Shown: piece after piece, positions 16,902 to 24,985 of the stretch | Numbering within the stretch: position 1 is the stretch's first letter | How the letters are laid out: every line of letters begins with the position of its first letter | Source of the DNA: Scrofimicrobium sp. R131 | GTDB lineage: Bacteria > Actinomycetota > Actinomycetes > Actinomycetales > Actinomycetaceae | Reading direction: 5' to 3' | NCBI RefSeq assembly: GCF_040256745.1 | Contig: NZ_CP138335.1 | Span: 1,922,001 to 1,986,000 of the forward strand | Length of the DNA: 64,000 bases | Translations under genes and position numbers: made by a program | Notes under the pieces: model-generated | What the model saw: the letters and a program-made list of their open reading frames with translations, nothing else | What the model was told of the DNA's origin: nothing | Databases searched by the model: none

Positions 16902-18701
16902 TCAGGCGCCGAAGCGGGCCAGCTCCTCCTCGATGATTGCCTCGTCCAGCTTGACGAACGCCGGCTTCGGCTTGGCCACCGGGGTTCCCACCACCACGGC
17001 CCGCCGCTCCCAGGTTCGAGCCGACCGGTAGTCACCGGTAATGATCGGGTAGCGCCGAGCGGACCCGTCGTCGTTGGTCACATCCAGGTCTTCCACCCAG
17101 TCGATTCTCGGCATCGGGGCCACGTCCCCGCGACCGCCCATCACCTCGTCCACCGCATTGGCCGAATGCGGCAGGAACGGTGCCATCATTGTGTTCAGGT
17201 CGCTGACCGCCTGGGCCAAAACCCACAGCACGGTCCGCAGGCGGGGCTGCTGCTCTTCCGACTTCAGTTTGAAAGGTTCGGTCTCGGTCACGTACCGGTT
17301 GGCTTCGCCCACCAGGCGCATGATGGCCGCCAGCGCCGCCTTCTGGTGGTGGGTCCGGATCAGGTCCCCCACCTCGCCAAAACCTGCGGCCAGCTGATCC
17401 AGCAGGTGCTCGTCGCGGGGGTCGAGGGCGTCGGGTTCGGGAATCTCCCCGAACCGCTTGTGGATCATCGAGGCGGTCCGGTTGACCAGGTTGCCCCAGC
17501 CGGCGACCAGCTCGTTGTTGGTCCGGCGGACAAACTCTTCCCAGGTGAAGTCGGCGTCCGCAGTTTCGGGGCCGGCCGCGCTGATGTAGTAGCGCAGGGC
17601 GTCGGGCTGGTAGCGTGCCAGCAGGTCGCGGACGTAAATTACGATCCCGCGCGAGGAAGCGAACTTCCGCCCCTCCATCGTCAGGAACTCGGATGAGACC
17701 ACTTCGGTGGGCAGGTTCAGTTCGCCGTATTCCCCCGGCTTGCCGCCGCGGGTGCCCTTGCCGTTGTAGGCCAGCAGTTCGGCCGGCCAAATCTGGGAGT
17801 GGAACACGATGTTGTCCTTACCCATGAAGTAGTAGGACAGGGCTTCGGGGTCATTCCACCACTTGCGCCAGGCGTCGGGATCGCCGGTGCGGCGCGCCCA
17901 CTCGATCGAGGCGGACAGGTAGCCGATCACCGCGTCGAACCAGACGTAGAGGCGTTTGCCCGGCTGATCCTCCCACCCGGGCACGGGGATCCCCCAGTCG
18001 ATGTCGCGCGTCATCGCACGGGGGCGGATCTCTTCCAGGAAGTTCTGGGAGAAGCGGATGACGTTGGGACGCCAATCCCCCTCTTTGGTTTCGAGCCATT
18101 CGGTCAGCACTTCGGCCAGGGCCGGCAGGTCCAGGAAGTAGTGGGTGGTCTCCACGAACTCGGGCACTTCGTTGTCGATCCGAGAATGCGGGTTCAGCAG
18201 GTCGGTCGGGTCCAGCTGGTTCCCACAGTTGTCGCACTGGTCGCCGCGGGCACCCTCGTAGCCGCAGATGGGACAGGTCCCCTCAATGTAGCGGTCGGGC
18301 AGGGTCCGCCCCGTGCTGGGGGAGATCGCCGACAGGGTGGTCTGCTCAATCAGGTACCCGTTGTCCCGCACCACCTTGAACATTTCCTGCGCCACCCGGT
18401 AGTGGTTGCCGGTGGTGGTCCTGGTGAACAGGTCGTACGACAGGCCCAGCTTGGCCAGGTCCTCCACGATCAGCTCGTTGTTCCGGTCCGCCAGCTCCCG
18501 AGCCGTGACCCCCTCCTGATCGGCCGCGACCAGGATCGGGGTGCCGTGCTCGTCAGTCCCGGACACCATCAGCACGTCGTGGCCCGCCATGCGCATGTAG
18601 CGGGAGAAAACATCTGAGGGAACGCCGAACCCGGCGATGTGTCCAATGTGTCGCGGACCGTTGGCGTAGGGCCAGGCAACTGCGGAAAGAATTGTGCTCA
18701 T
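16902..18701 (-). CDS. metG: Methionyl-tRNA synthetase
   Basis: 599-aa class I synthetase charging tRNA-Met in the cytoplasm. HIGH motif '[11 protein letters not shown]' near residue 17, zinc-knuckle cysteines '[17 protein letters not shown]' (about 145-161), and the KMSKS-loop equivalent 'RKFASSRGI' (about 350), a variant normal for this clade. The anticodon-binding helical domain follows, without the C-terminal tRNA-binding (EMAP) domain of longer forms. A -10 box TAGGCT (18708-18713, minus) ends 6 nt before the ATG, with TTAGCG 17 nt further upstream; no Shine-Dalgarno, so probably leaderless. Divergent from pncA with overlapping promoters. Confidence 0.95.
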   Translation of the reverse strand: MSTILSAVAWPYANGPRHIGHIAGFGVPSDVFSRYMRMAGHDVLMVSGTDEHGTPILVAADQEGVTARELADRNNELIVEDLAKLGLSYDLFTRTTTGNHYRVAQEMFKVVRDNGYLIEQTTLSAISPSTGRTLPDRYIEGTCPICGYEGARGDQCDNCGNQLDPTDLLNPHSRIDNEVPEFVETTHYFLDLPALAEVLTEWLETKEGDWRPNVIRFSQNFLEEIRPRAMTRDIDWGIPVPGWEDQPGKRLYVWFDAVIGYLSASIEWARRTGDPDAWRKWWNDPEALSYYFMGKDNIVFHSQIWPAELLAYNGKGTRGGKPGEYGELNLPTEVVSSEFLTMEGRKFASSRGIVIYVRDLLARYQPDALRYYISAAGPETADADFTWEEFVRRTNNELVAGWGNLVNRTASMIHKRFGEIPEPDALDPRDEHLLDQLAAGFGEVGDLIRTHHQKAALAAIMRLVGEANRYVTETEPFKLKSEEQQPRLRTVLWVLAQAVSDLNTMMAPFLPHSANAVDEVMGGRGDVAPMPRIDWVEDLDVTNDDGSARRYPIITGDYRSARTWERRAVVVGTPVAKPKPAFVKLDEAIIEEELARFGA

Positions 18702-18775
18702 AGCTTTAGCCTAGTTGCTTGACCGGTCCACGCTAAACTGGGGTGCGAGAACTGGTCTCCGAGAGAGGATTTGTC

Positions 18776-19345
18776 ATGGGGAACGCCCTGCTGATCGTGG
18801 ACGTGCAGCCGACATTTTGTGAGGGCGGCGAGCTGCCGATCGATGGGGGCAACGCCTGCGCCCAGCGAATTGCCCAGTACGCCGACGAACACACTGACGA
18901 CTACGACCTGATTGTCACCACGCAGGATTGGCACATTGAGCCCGGCGGCCACTTCTCAACGGAACCCGACTTTGTTGACACCTGGCCTCCGCACGGGGTG
19001 GCCGGCAGCCCCAACGCCGAGGTCCACTCGGCCCTCGCCGACCTGCACGTGGACTACGCGGTGAAGAAGGGCCAGTATCGGGCCGCCTACTCGGGTTTCG
19101 AGGGGGAGACGCCCGACGGGACCACCTTGACTGAGGTCCTGCGCTCGGAGGGGATCGACCAGGCCGACGTGGTCGGGTTGGCTCTGTCGCACTGCGTCAA
19201 AGAGACCGCACTGGATGCCCGTCGCCTGGGTTTGCGGGTCCGCGTGCTCGAAGACCTGTCCGAGCCGGTTTCCCGCGAGTTGGGCGAGGCGGCCGTCGCC
19301 CAGTTGCGCGAGGCGGGGGTTTGCGTCACTCGGTCGGGGAAGTAG
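18776..19345 (+). CDS. pncA: Nicotinamidase / isochorismatase-family hydrolase
   Basis: 189-aa enzyme converting nicotinamide to nicotinate for NAD salvage. The triad is visible: D9 in 'LLIVDVQPTF', Lys about 97 in 'AVKKGQY' and C140 in 'ALSHCVKETA'; the metal-binding region 'TQDWHIEPGGHFS' is also conserved. The ATG at 18776 is chosen over an upstream in-frame start because AGAGAGGA lies 6-7 nt before it and the homology starts there. A TAAACT at 18734-18739 is its likely -10. Its 3' end overlaps rsmI by 20 bp, tail to tail. Confidence 0.88.
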   Translation: MGNALLIVDVQPTFCEGGELPIDGGNACAQRIAQYADEHTDDYDLIVTTQDWHIEPGGHFSTEPDFVDTWPPHGVAGSPNAEVHSALADLHVDYAVKKGQYRAAYSGFEGETPDGTTLTEVLRSEGIDQADVVGLALSHCVKETALDARRLGLRVRVLEDLSEPVSRELGEAAVAQLREAGVCVTRSGK

Positions 19346-20162
19346 CCAGGGCCGCTCGGTACAGGTCGTTTTTCCGGGCACCGGTTTGGCGGGCCACCTC
19401 GGCCGCCGCGTCTTTCAGTCGCATTCCTTTCGCCACCAGCTGGTGCACCCGCTCCACCGGGAGCGGTTCGGTCCCGTCGAGCACAGCCCCGCCCACCACC
19501 AGGGTGATCTCTCCGCGCAGGTCCTCCCCGACTTGGGCGGACAGTTCCGCCAGCGTCCCGCGCAGGACTTCCTCGTAGGTTTTCGTCAGCTCCCGGCAGA
19601 TGGCCGCGGGCCGGTTTTCCCCCAGTATTTCGGCCATCAGGGCCAGGGTGCGGGCGGTCCGTCGGGGCGATTCGAACCAGATCTGCGTCCGCGGATCGGC
19701 CTGCAGCTGTTCCAGGCGGCGGCGCCCCTCGCCCTCTTTCCTCGGCACGAATCCCTCGAAGGTGAATCGGTCGGAGGGAAGCCCGGAAACGGACAGGGCC
19801 GCCAGCGCCGCTGACGGTCCGGGAATTGGGCGCAGCCGCACCCCGCGGGCGATGGCCAGTTGCCCCAGCCGATAGCCCGGATCCGAGACGGTGGGGGTGC
19901 CCGCGTCGGACACGATCAGGACCGTCTCTCCGGCGGCGGCCCGCTCGATCAGCTCCGGGCCTCGCTCGGCCTCGTTGTGGTCGTGCAGCGCCACCACCCG
20001 GCCGCGGTAGGTTACCCCCAGTCGCTGACAGAGGGCCTTCAGTCGGCGGGTGTCTTCGGCTCCAATCCAGTCGGCCTGCTCCAGCGCCGCTCGCAGTCGC
20101 GGCGAGGCGTCTTCGGTGTTGCCGATGGGGGTGGCCGCCAACCAGATCGTTCCTTCGTTCAT
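19326..20162 (-). CDS. rsmI: 16S rRNA (cytidine1402-2'-O)-methyltransferase
   Basis: 278-aa tetrapyrrole-methylase-fold enzyme that methylates the ribose of C1402 in the ribosomal P site, using SAM. Motifs: 'LAATPIGNTEDASPR' at the N-terminus, 'VALHDHNE', 'VSDAGTPTVSDPGYRL' and 'GPSAALAALSVSGL'. TAGCCT (20169-20174, minus) lies 6 nt before the ATG, suggesting a leaderless transcript. In mycobacteria rsmI lies head to head with the protein mannosyltransferase gene; here a three-gene stress operon sits between them. Confidence 0.93.
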   Translation of the reverse strand: MNEGTIWLAATPIGNTEDASPRLRAALEQADWIGAEDTRRLKALCQRLGVTYRGRVVALHDHNEAERGPELIERAAAGETVLIVSDAGTPTVSDPGYRLGQLAIARGVRLRPIPGPSAALAALSVSGLPSDRFTFEGFVPRKEGEGRRRLEQLQADPRTQIWFESPRRTARTLALMAEILGENRPAAICRELTKTYEEVLRGTLAELSAQVGEDLRGEITLVVGGAVLDGTEPLPVERVHQLVAKGMRLKDAAAEVARQTGARKNDLYRAALATSPTE

Positions 20163-20204
20163 GGTTCCAGGCTAGACGACCGGCTGGTCCGGGTCACTTC
20201 CCGG

Positions 20205-20257
20205 TTGCGGAACTTCGGCCGAGCGGTACGCTGGAAATGTAGTCAGCAGCATTTCCA
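20205..20257 (+). promoter_or_regulatory. Promoter and palindrome before the stress operon
   Basis: TTGCGG (20205-20210), a 16-nt spacer and TACGCT (20227-20232) form a candidate promoter. It runs into an 8-bp inverted repeat, TGGAAATG (20232-20239) and CATTTCCA (20250-20257), covering the expected transcription start: either an operator or a 5' hairpin in the leader of the csbD-glsB-dps operon. Confidence 0.5.
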
Positions 20258-20277
20258 ACCGCAATTAGGAGGCTCAA

Positions 20278-20451
20278 ATGACTATCAAAGATAAGTTCGA
20301 AGCTGAGGCCGAGGAACTCAAAGGAAAGGCCACCGAGGCGATTGGGCGCGTCACTAAGGATGACGAGAAAATCGGTAAGGGTGAGGCCGAACAGTTGGTG
20401 GCCAAGGGCAAGAAGGTCGCCGAACAAGTAAAAGACGTCTTCAAAAAGTAG
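20278..20451 (+). CDS. CsbD-family small stress protein
   Basis: 57-aa very hydrophilic protein: 'MTIKDKFEAEAEELKGKA', then 'GRVTKDDEKIGKGEAEQ' and a Lys-rich tail. This is the CsbD pattern of general-stress proteins; the molecular role is not established. The start is fixed by AGGAGG 6-7 nt upstream of the ATG. First gene of a compact operon with glsB (6 bp downstream) and dps. Confidence 0.85.
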   Translation: MTIKDKFEAEAEELKGKATEAIGRVTKDDEKIGKGEAEQLVAKGKKVAEQVKDVFKK

Positions 20452-20457
20452 GTCATC

Positions 20458-20721
20458 ATGGGTTTCATTGCTTTTCTTGTGCTCGGGCTAATCGCCGGGG
20501 CCATCGCGAAACTAATTCTGCCCGGCGAGCAGGGCGGCGGTTGGATCGCCACCCTGATCCTGGGTGTCATCGGCGCACTGGTGGGCGGCTGGCTTGGAAG
20601 CCTGCTGTTCAACGCGCCGCTGGAGAACTTCTTCTCTATTCAAACCTGGCTGGTAGCAATCGGCGGCTCCATCGTGGTGCTGCTGATCTACGGGCTGATC
20701 GTTGGTCGAAAGGAACGATAG
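20458..20721 (+). CDS. GlsB/YeaQ/YmgE-family stress membrane protein
   Basis: 87-aa membrane protein with three hydrophobic segments and the family's typical 'AGAIAKLILPGEQGG' and 'GALVGGWLGSLLF' glycine-rich stretches. Family members are stress-induced inner-membrane proteins, once called transglycosylase-associated; biochemical function is unclear. It lies 6 bp after the CsbD gene and 3 bp before dps, so one stress transcript is likely. Confidence 0.88.
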   Translation: MGFIAFLVLGLIAGAIAKLILPGEQGGGWIATLILGVIGALVGGWLGSLLFNAPLENFFSIQTWLVAIGGSIVVLLIYGLIVGRKER

Positions 20722-20724
20722 CTG

Positions 20725-21237
20725 ATGGCTAAGAGCTTGCGGGGTGCAACCACTACCAACTTGCAGAACACCGAGGCTGGTTACGTCGCCCCGGCTCGCC
20801 TGCGAGACAACCTGCAGGCCGTCGTGGTCGATTTCATTGCGCTGGGTAACCTGGGCAAGCAGGCTCACTGGAACCTGGTCGGTCCCAACTTCCGGGATCT
20901 GCACCTGAACATTGACGAGGTGGTCGAGATTGCCCGGGAGGGTGCCGACACCTTTGCCGAGCGGATGAGGGCGCTGCACGCCACCCCTGACGGCCGACTC
21001 GAAACCGTGGTGGAGCAGACCTCTTTGCCCACCTTCCCCGCGGGGGAAATCACCACCACCGAAGCGGTGGAGCTGATGGTCAAGGCCATCGAAGCGACCA
21101 CCGGTCGGATGCGGGAAGTACACGACGCGGTGGACGCGGATGACGCTTCCACCGCCGACCTGCTGCACGAGTTCCTGATCAAACTGGAGCAGCAGACCTG
21201 GTTTATCGGCTCGGAGCTACGCTCCGCCGACAAGTAG
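20725..21237 (+). CDS. dps: Dps-family DNA-protecting ferritin-like protein
   Basis: 170-aa ferritin-fold protein that stores iron, detoxifies peroxide and can compact DNA as a dodecamer. Ferroxidase residues typical of Dps appear in 'LGKQAHWNLVGPNF' (His) and 'LHLNIDEVVEIAREGADTFAER' region (Asp/Glu positions), the inter-subunit site. The N-terminus is short and weakly basic. Third gene of the csbD-glsB-dps unit, closed by a strong hairpin 7 bp after the stop. Confidence 0.92.
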   Translation: MAKSLRGATTTNLQNTEAGYVAPARLRDNLQAVVVDFIALGNLGKQAHWNLVGPNFRDLHLNIDEVVEIAREGADTFAERMRALHATPDGRLETVVEQTSLPTFPAGEITTTEAVELMVKAIEATTGRMREVHDAVDADDASTADLLHEFLIKLEQQTWFIGSELRSADK

Positions 21238-21243
21238 TCCCCG

Positions 21244-21271
21244 GTGCCCAGCCCTCCCGAGGGCTGGGCAC
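21244..21271 (+). terminator. Hairpin terminator after dps
   Basis: Perfect 11-bp stem GTGCCCAGCCC / GGGCTGGGCAC with a 6-nt loop, 7 bp after the dps stop. No clear U-run follows on the plus strand. Confidence 0.7.
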
Positions 21272-21293
21272 TTCGGCCCCTATACTGGGAGCC

Positions 21294-22601
21294 GTGACCT
21301 CCCTTCGCTCCTCGGCCGGCCTAGCGTGGCTGTTCACCGCCCTGGCCACCGTCCTGGCCGCGGCCACCCGCCTGACGAACCTGGGGCGCGTCCCCGACCT
21401 GATTTTCGACGAGGTCTATTACGTTAAGGACGCCTGGTCGCTGGCCCAACTGGGCTACGAGGGCACCTGGGGCGACACCTTCCCCGCCGGGCTGGACCCG
21501 TCCGCCTCGTTCGTCGTCCACCCCCCGGTGGGCAAGTGGCTGATTTCCCTCGGGATGCAGTGGCTTGGACCGGAAAACCCGGTCGGGTGGCGCCTGGTCC
21601 CGGCCCTGATGGGCGTCCTCGGGGTCTTTTTTCTGTGTCGCTGGGCGTGGCTCCTGTTTCGCTCCCCGGCCGTTGTCGGCCTGGCGGGACTGTTCCTGGC
21701 GACCGACGGAATGCACCTGGTGCTGTCCCGCACGGCCCTGCTCGACGGAATTCTGACCACCTTTGTCCTGGGTGCCCTCTGGGCCTTGACCCACGACCAG
21801 TTGGGTCCCGCTACCGGTTGGCGCCGCCCCTGGCTGGTGGTGACCGGACTGTTCCTGGGGTTGGCGGTCGGCACCAAGTGGTCCGGCCTGTACGTGGCCG
21901 CCGCCCTCGGCCTGTTCGTGGTCGCGCGGGAGCTGGTGCTCGGCCGGCGCACGCGAGCTGTCTGGCCCGACGGGGTGGCTGCCTTCGGCTCCATGATTGG
22001 GACGGCGGCGCTGGTTTACCTGGTTAGCTGGACCTCCTGGTTTACCCACCCGGCCGCCTGGGGGCACGCCGGGGGCAATGCGCTGGGCGACTGGTGGCGC
22101 TATCAGCGCCAGGTGTTCAACTTCCACGCGGGCCTCGCCACCCCGCACCCCTACCAGTCCCACCCGGCCGGGTGGCTGCTTCAGCTGCGCCCCACCTCGT
22201 TTTGGTACCAGGCCGGCGATCAGACCATTTTGGCGCTCGGCAACCCGCTGCTGTGGTGGTTCGGGGTGGCGGCTCTGCTGACCTTCGCGGTGGCTGCGCT
22301 CTGGCGGCGCACCTGGCCCTACGCCCTGGTGCTGGTCGGCTGGGCCAGCGCCTACCTGCCCTGGTTCCTCTACCCAGACCGGACCGTGTTCACTTTCTAC
22401 ACGGTGGTGCTCTCACCGTTCGTGGCGCTGATGAGTGCCTGGGCGCTGGCCGAGTTGGGGCGGCGGGTCAGCCGGGTGCTGGCCGGCGTCCTGGTGGTGG
22501 CCATTTTGGCGAGCGCCTGGTTTTTCTGGCCGATCTGGACCGGGGCCACGCTGGGACCCGGCGGCTTCATGGCCCGAATGTGGCTCCGCAGCTGGATTTA
22601 G
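21294..22601 (+). CDS. pmt: Dolichyl-phosphate-mannose-protein mannosyltransferase (PMT family)
   Basis: 435-aa polytopic glycosyltransferase (GT39) that O-mannosylates exported proteins from polyprenyl-phosphate mannose. The acidic first-loop motif 'FDEVYYVKDAWS' (catalytic D/E), 'HPPVGKWLI' and the C-terminal four-helix region ('ALGNPLLWW') are present; about ten membrane segments. Somewhat shorter than corynebacterial and mycobacterial Pmt (~500-520 aa) but both ends look intact. A TATACT (21281-21286) lies 7 nt before the GTG start: probable leaderless mRNA. Its 3' end overlaps the GH112 gene by 4 bp, tail to tail. Confidence 0.9.
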   Translation: MTSLRSSAGLAWLFTALATVLAAATRLTNLGRVPDLIFDEVYYVKDAWSLAQLGYEGTWGDTFPAGLDPSASFVVHPPVGKWLISLGMQWLGPENPVGWRLVPALMGVLGVFFLCRWAWLLFRSPAVVGLAGLFLATDGMHLVLSRTALLDGILTTFVLGALWALTHDQLGPATGWRRPWLVVTGLFLGLAVGTKWSGLYVAAALGLFVVARELVLGRRTRAVWPDGVAAFGSMIGTAALVYLVSWTSWFTHPAAWGHAGGNALGDWWRYQRQVFNFHAGLATPHPYQSHPAGWLLQLRPTSFWYQAGDQTILALGNPLLWWFGVAALLTFAVAALWRRTWPYALVLVGWASAYLPWFLYPDRTVFTFYTVVLSPFVALMSAWALAELGRRVSRVLAGVLVVAILASAWFFWPIWTGATLGPGGFMARMWLRSWI

Positions 22602-24829
22602 AGATCCAGCCAGCGGCCTTCCATTGGGGCCAGCTCCAGCTCTTCGTCCACCCCGGGCCCGGTCAGGTGCGTCCCGGCCGGCTGATCCGTGTTGTTGTAG
22701 ACGAAGCACCGGTTCACGTCCGGGTAGTAGGCCACTTCCACCTGCGGGTTGGTGGAGGCCAGCACCGAGGCCCACTCCGCTTCCGCCCCGGCGGCCCACA
22801 GCAGGGACCGGTGGAGCAGACGCGAGTTTTGCGGGGAGTACGGCAGTCCGGCCAGGTACACGGCCCGGCCCGAGCCGAAGGCGTGCACCGCGATCCGGAC
22901 CGACCCTTCGCTCTGGGCCAGGACGGTGGCTCCCAGCGTAACCACCTCGCCGGGGTCTTCCCCGAAGTCGAAGCGTTCCTGCAGGTCGGTGGTGACGAAG
23001 TGCCCCTCGGTCGCAACCGGGTGGCGGGTGTGGGACAGGGTCCAGCCAATCTCCCGGTCCACCCCGAAGACGTCGGCCAGAGCCAGGAACGGCCCCTGGG
23101 CCGGGGAGGCAGCAGTCGGCTCGCCCACGCCCACCAGGCCGCCGCCGCGCCACACGAACTCGCGGACCGCGGTCTGTAGCCGCGGGTCGGCCCACGCCTG
23201 CCCGCCGGAGAAAGCGGTGTCCCGGGTGCCGGCGTTGATCAGGACAGAGACGTCGGCGGGAATCCCGGTTTCCAGCACCTCGTCAAAGGAGAGGAACCGA
23301 ACGTCGAACGGCAGGCCCGCCAGCGACTCGATCACCCCGAGGTAGGAGTAAATCTGCTTGTACCAGAGGGCGTGGGCCACCATGTGAGTCTGCCAGGTGC
23401 GGAGCTTCCCCCAGGCGTTCAGCACTGCCACCACCGGGCGGGCGTTGGCCGGGCGCAGCCCACCAGACTCGGTGTGCAGGGAGCGGAACTCGCGAACAAT
23501 CGCCTCCATCCGGTCGATGAAGTCCGGGTGTTTGAGCGCCAGGGACAGGTATCCGCCGTAGCCAATTCGGTCGAGCGGGTGGCGGACGATGGCCCGGCGT
23601 GCGGTCAGCCAGGAGTCATTGGCCTCTTTGACCGGGTCCCCCTCCGGGTTGAAGACGTCGGGGAAGAAGTAGGGCAGGAACCGACCCTCCGTGTACTTGA
23701 CCCCGGGGATGTCGGCGATCATCCGGCAGGTGGCGGCCGAACCCACCGAGCCGACCACCGCGTCCAGGCCGATGGCCGGGAAGTGCGGGCCGTAGGGTTC
23801 CATCCCCATCCAGTTGTCGCCCAGGAACATCATGGCTTCCCGGCCGGCCTCGTGAACTTCGCGCACCAGCTCGCCCGCCTTGGCGGCCACCTCGCGCGAG
23901 GTGAAGTCGATCCAGTCCCGGAACCGCTTGGTCGGCAGGCGGAACGGAGTGTTGTAGTGCCCACCGTCGACGAAGTCCTCCGGGGTCAGCTCGTACCCGT
24001 ACTGCTGCGCGAACTTTTCCAGCGCCGGAATCGACACCGAGGCGGAGTAACCGAACCAGTCGACGTACTTTTCCCGGGCCCGGTCATCGAAAACCAGGGT
24101 GAAATGGTAGAAGAACGTGGTGAACCGGACGACGTCCACCTCCGGGTGGTCCTGCAGCCACCGGGCCAGGGCCGAGCGCACGTGTTCCCAGGTGCGGTGG
24201 TAGGCCACGTCGTAGGGCTGATCTTTGGTCCGCTTCGGGTCGTCCGCCCAGTCGTTGGTCAGGTAGTTGTACATCTGGGTCGAGTCCCAGACCTGCTGGG
24301 CCAGGAAGTTGACCGTGTACGAGTGGAAGGGCTCGGGGGCCGCGATCGTGACGATAGCCGAGGCGGCCTCGGCCGGGTACTCGCCCACCTTGGCCACCGG
24401 GTCCACCAGGGGCAGCGGCGCAGCGGCCACCACCGACCATTCCTCCGGGGCCAGGGTCCGGCCGGTCGTGCGGTCAATCACCTGCCAGTACTTGCCCCGA
24501 TCGCAGTCGGTGTCCGGGCGGAACTGGGCGGGCAGGTAGCCGCGCATCACGTTGATCTCAAGCGGGTCGGCGGAGGAGGCGGTGACCGGATCCGACATCA
24601 GGAACTGGCAGACCCGTTCGCCGGCGCTTTGCGCCTCCCACTCTTTGTCGCCGCGGGCCGGGAAGTAGGTGGAGTACACCTTCGCAATCCCTTCGGAGAC
24701 CCAGTCGGGCAGTTCGGTCCCGTCGGAGTTGCGGACCGCGTCGACGCCGAGGCGGTCCATTAGCTCACGAATCTCCCGGTCAATGCCGGTTTCGATGGGC
24801 AGGGTCAGTCGAGCTTCCATAGTCATCAT
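22598..24829 (-). CDS. GH112 1,3-beta-galactosyl-N-acetylhexosamine phosphorylase
   Basis: About 743-aa intracellular enzyme (no signal peptide) that phosphorolyses Gal-beta-1,3-GalNAc or Gal-beta-1,3-GlcNAc to Gal-1-phosphate and the N-acetylhexosamine. The N-terminal signature 'DAVRNSDGTELPDWV', 'VNFLAQQVWDSTQMYNYL', 'FFYHFTLVFDD', 'MFLGDNWMGMEPYGP' and 'PYFFPDVFNPEGDP' match my knowledge of bifidobacterial LnpA (751 aa) throughout. GalNAc versus GlcNAc preference cannot be decided alone, but the aga-type neighbours favour galacto-N-biose. The start is set at the ATG of 24829 by homology; ATGs at 24826 and 24820 and a GTG at 24901 are alternatives. It shares the promoter region with the divergent agaS operon. 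Confidence 0.9.
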   Translation of the reverse strand: MMTMEARLTLPIETGIDREIRELMDRLGVDAVRNSDGTELPDWVSEGIAKVYSTYFPARGDKEWEAQSAGERVCQFLMSDPVTASSADPLEINVMRGYLPAQFRPDTDCDRGKYWQVIDRTTGRTLAPEEWSVVAAAPLPLVDPVAKVGEYPAEAASAIVTIAAPEPFHSYTVNFLAQQVWDSTQMYNYLTNDWADDPKRTKDQPYDVAYHRTWEHVRSALARWLQDHPEVDVVRFTTFFYHFTLVFDDRAREKYVDWFGYSASVSIPALEKFAQQYGYELTPEDFVDGGHYNTPFRLPTKRFRDWIDFTSREVAAKAGELVREVHEAGREAMMFLGDNWMGMEPYGPHFPAIGLDAVVGSVGSAATCRMIADIPGVKYTEGRFLPYFFPDVFNPEGDPVKEANDSWLTARRAIVRHPLDRIGYGGYLSLALKHPDFIDRMEAIVREFRSLHTESGGLRPANARPVVAVLNAWGKLRTWQTHMVAHALWYKQIYSYLGVIESLAGLPFDVRFLSFDEVLETGIPADVSVLINAGTRDTAFSGGQAWADPRLQTAVREFVWRGGGLVGVGEPTAASPAQGPFLALADVFGVDREIGWTLSHTRHPVATEGHFVTTDLQERFDFGEDPGEVVTLGATVLAQSEGSVRIAVHAFGSGRAVYLAGLPYSPQNSRLLHRSLLWAAGAEAEWASVLASTNPQVEVAYYPDVNRCFVYNNTDQPAGTHLTGPGVDEELELAPMEGRWLDL

Positions 24830-24916
24830 TTCAGTCGGGGCGCGCAGCGCCGTGCCGATCCCATTGCACGCCCTATCTTGCCGGATCAACTTCGGAACCA
24901 CAAGATGATCAAGCGA

Positions 24917-24961
24917 TTGATTTTGATTGTTTAAGCCCTTATACTCTCACTAACAATCAAA
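24917..24961 (+). promoter_or_regulatory. agaS-operon promoter with inverted-repeat operator
   Basis: TTGATT (24917-24922), a 17-nt spacer and TATACT (24940-24945) make a near-consensus promoter. A 10-bp inverted repeat, TTTGATTGTT (24922-24931) and AACAATCAAA (24952-24961), brackets the -10 box. This arrangement is expected for repression by a local regulator, most likely the DeoR-family protein at 31876-32661 (inference). Confidence 0.7.
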
Positions 24962-24985
24962 CTTCTGTCCCGTTTCGGAGGAACC

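Noticed and set aside
16449-17035. Long reading frames on both strands through the repeat array, encoding repetitive peptides
   Set aside because: They arise because the 105-bp period is a multiple of three; they lack ribosome binding sites, run antisense into metG, and show no protein-like conservation pattern.
16902-18701. Missing canonical KMSKS in MetG as a sign of a broken gene
   Set aside because: KFASS-type variants are normal in this MetG group and all other motifs and length are intact.
24829-24901. Longer N-terminus of the GH112 protein from the GTG at 24901
   Set aside because: The added 24 residues do not fit the family, and there is no ribosome binding site; the family-like sequence starts at the MMTMEARL segment.
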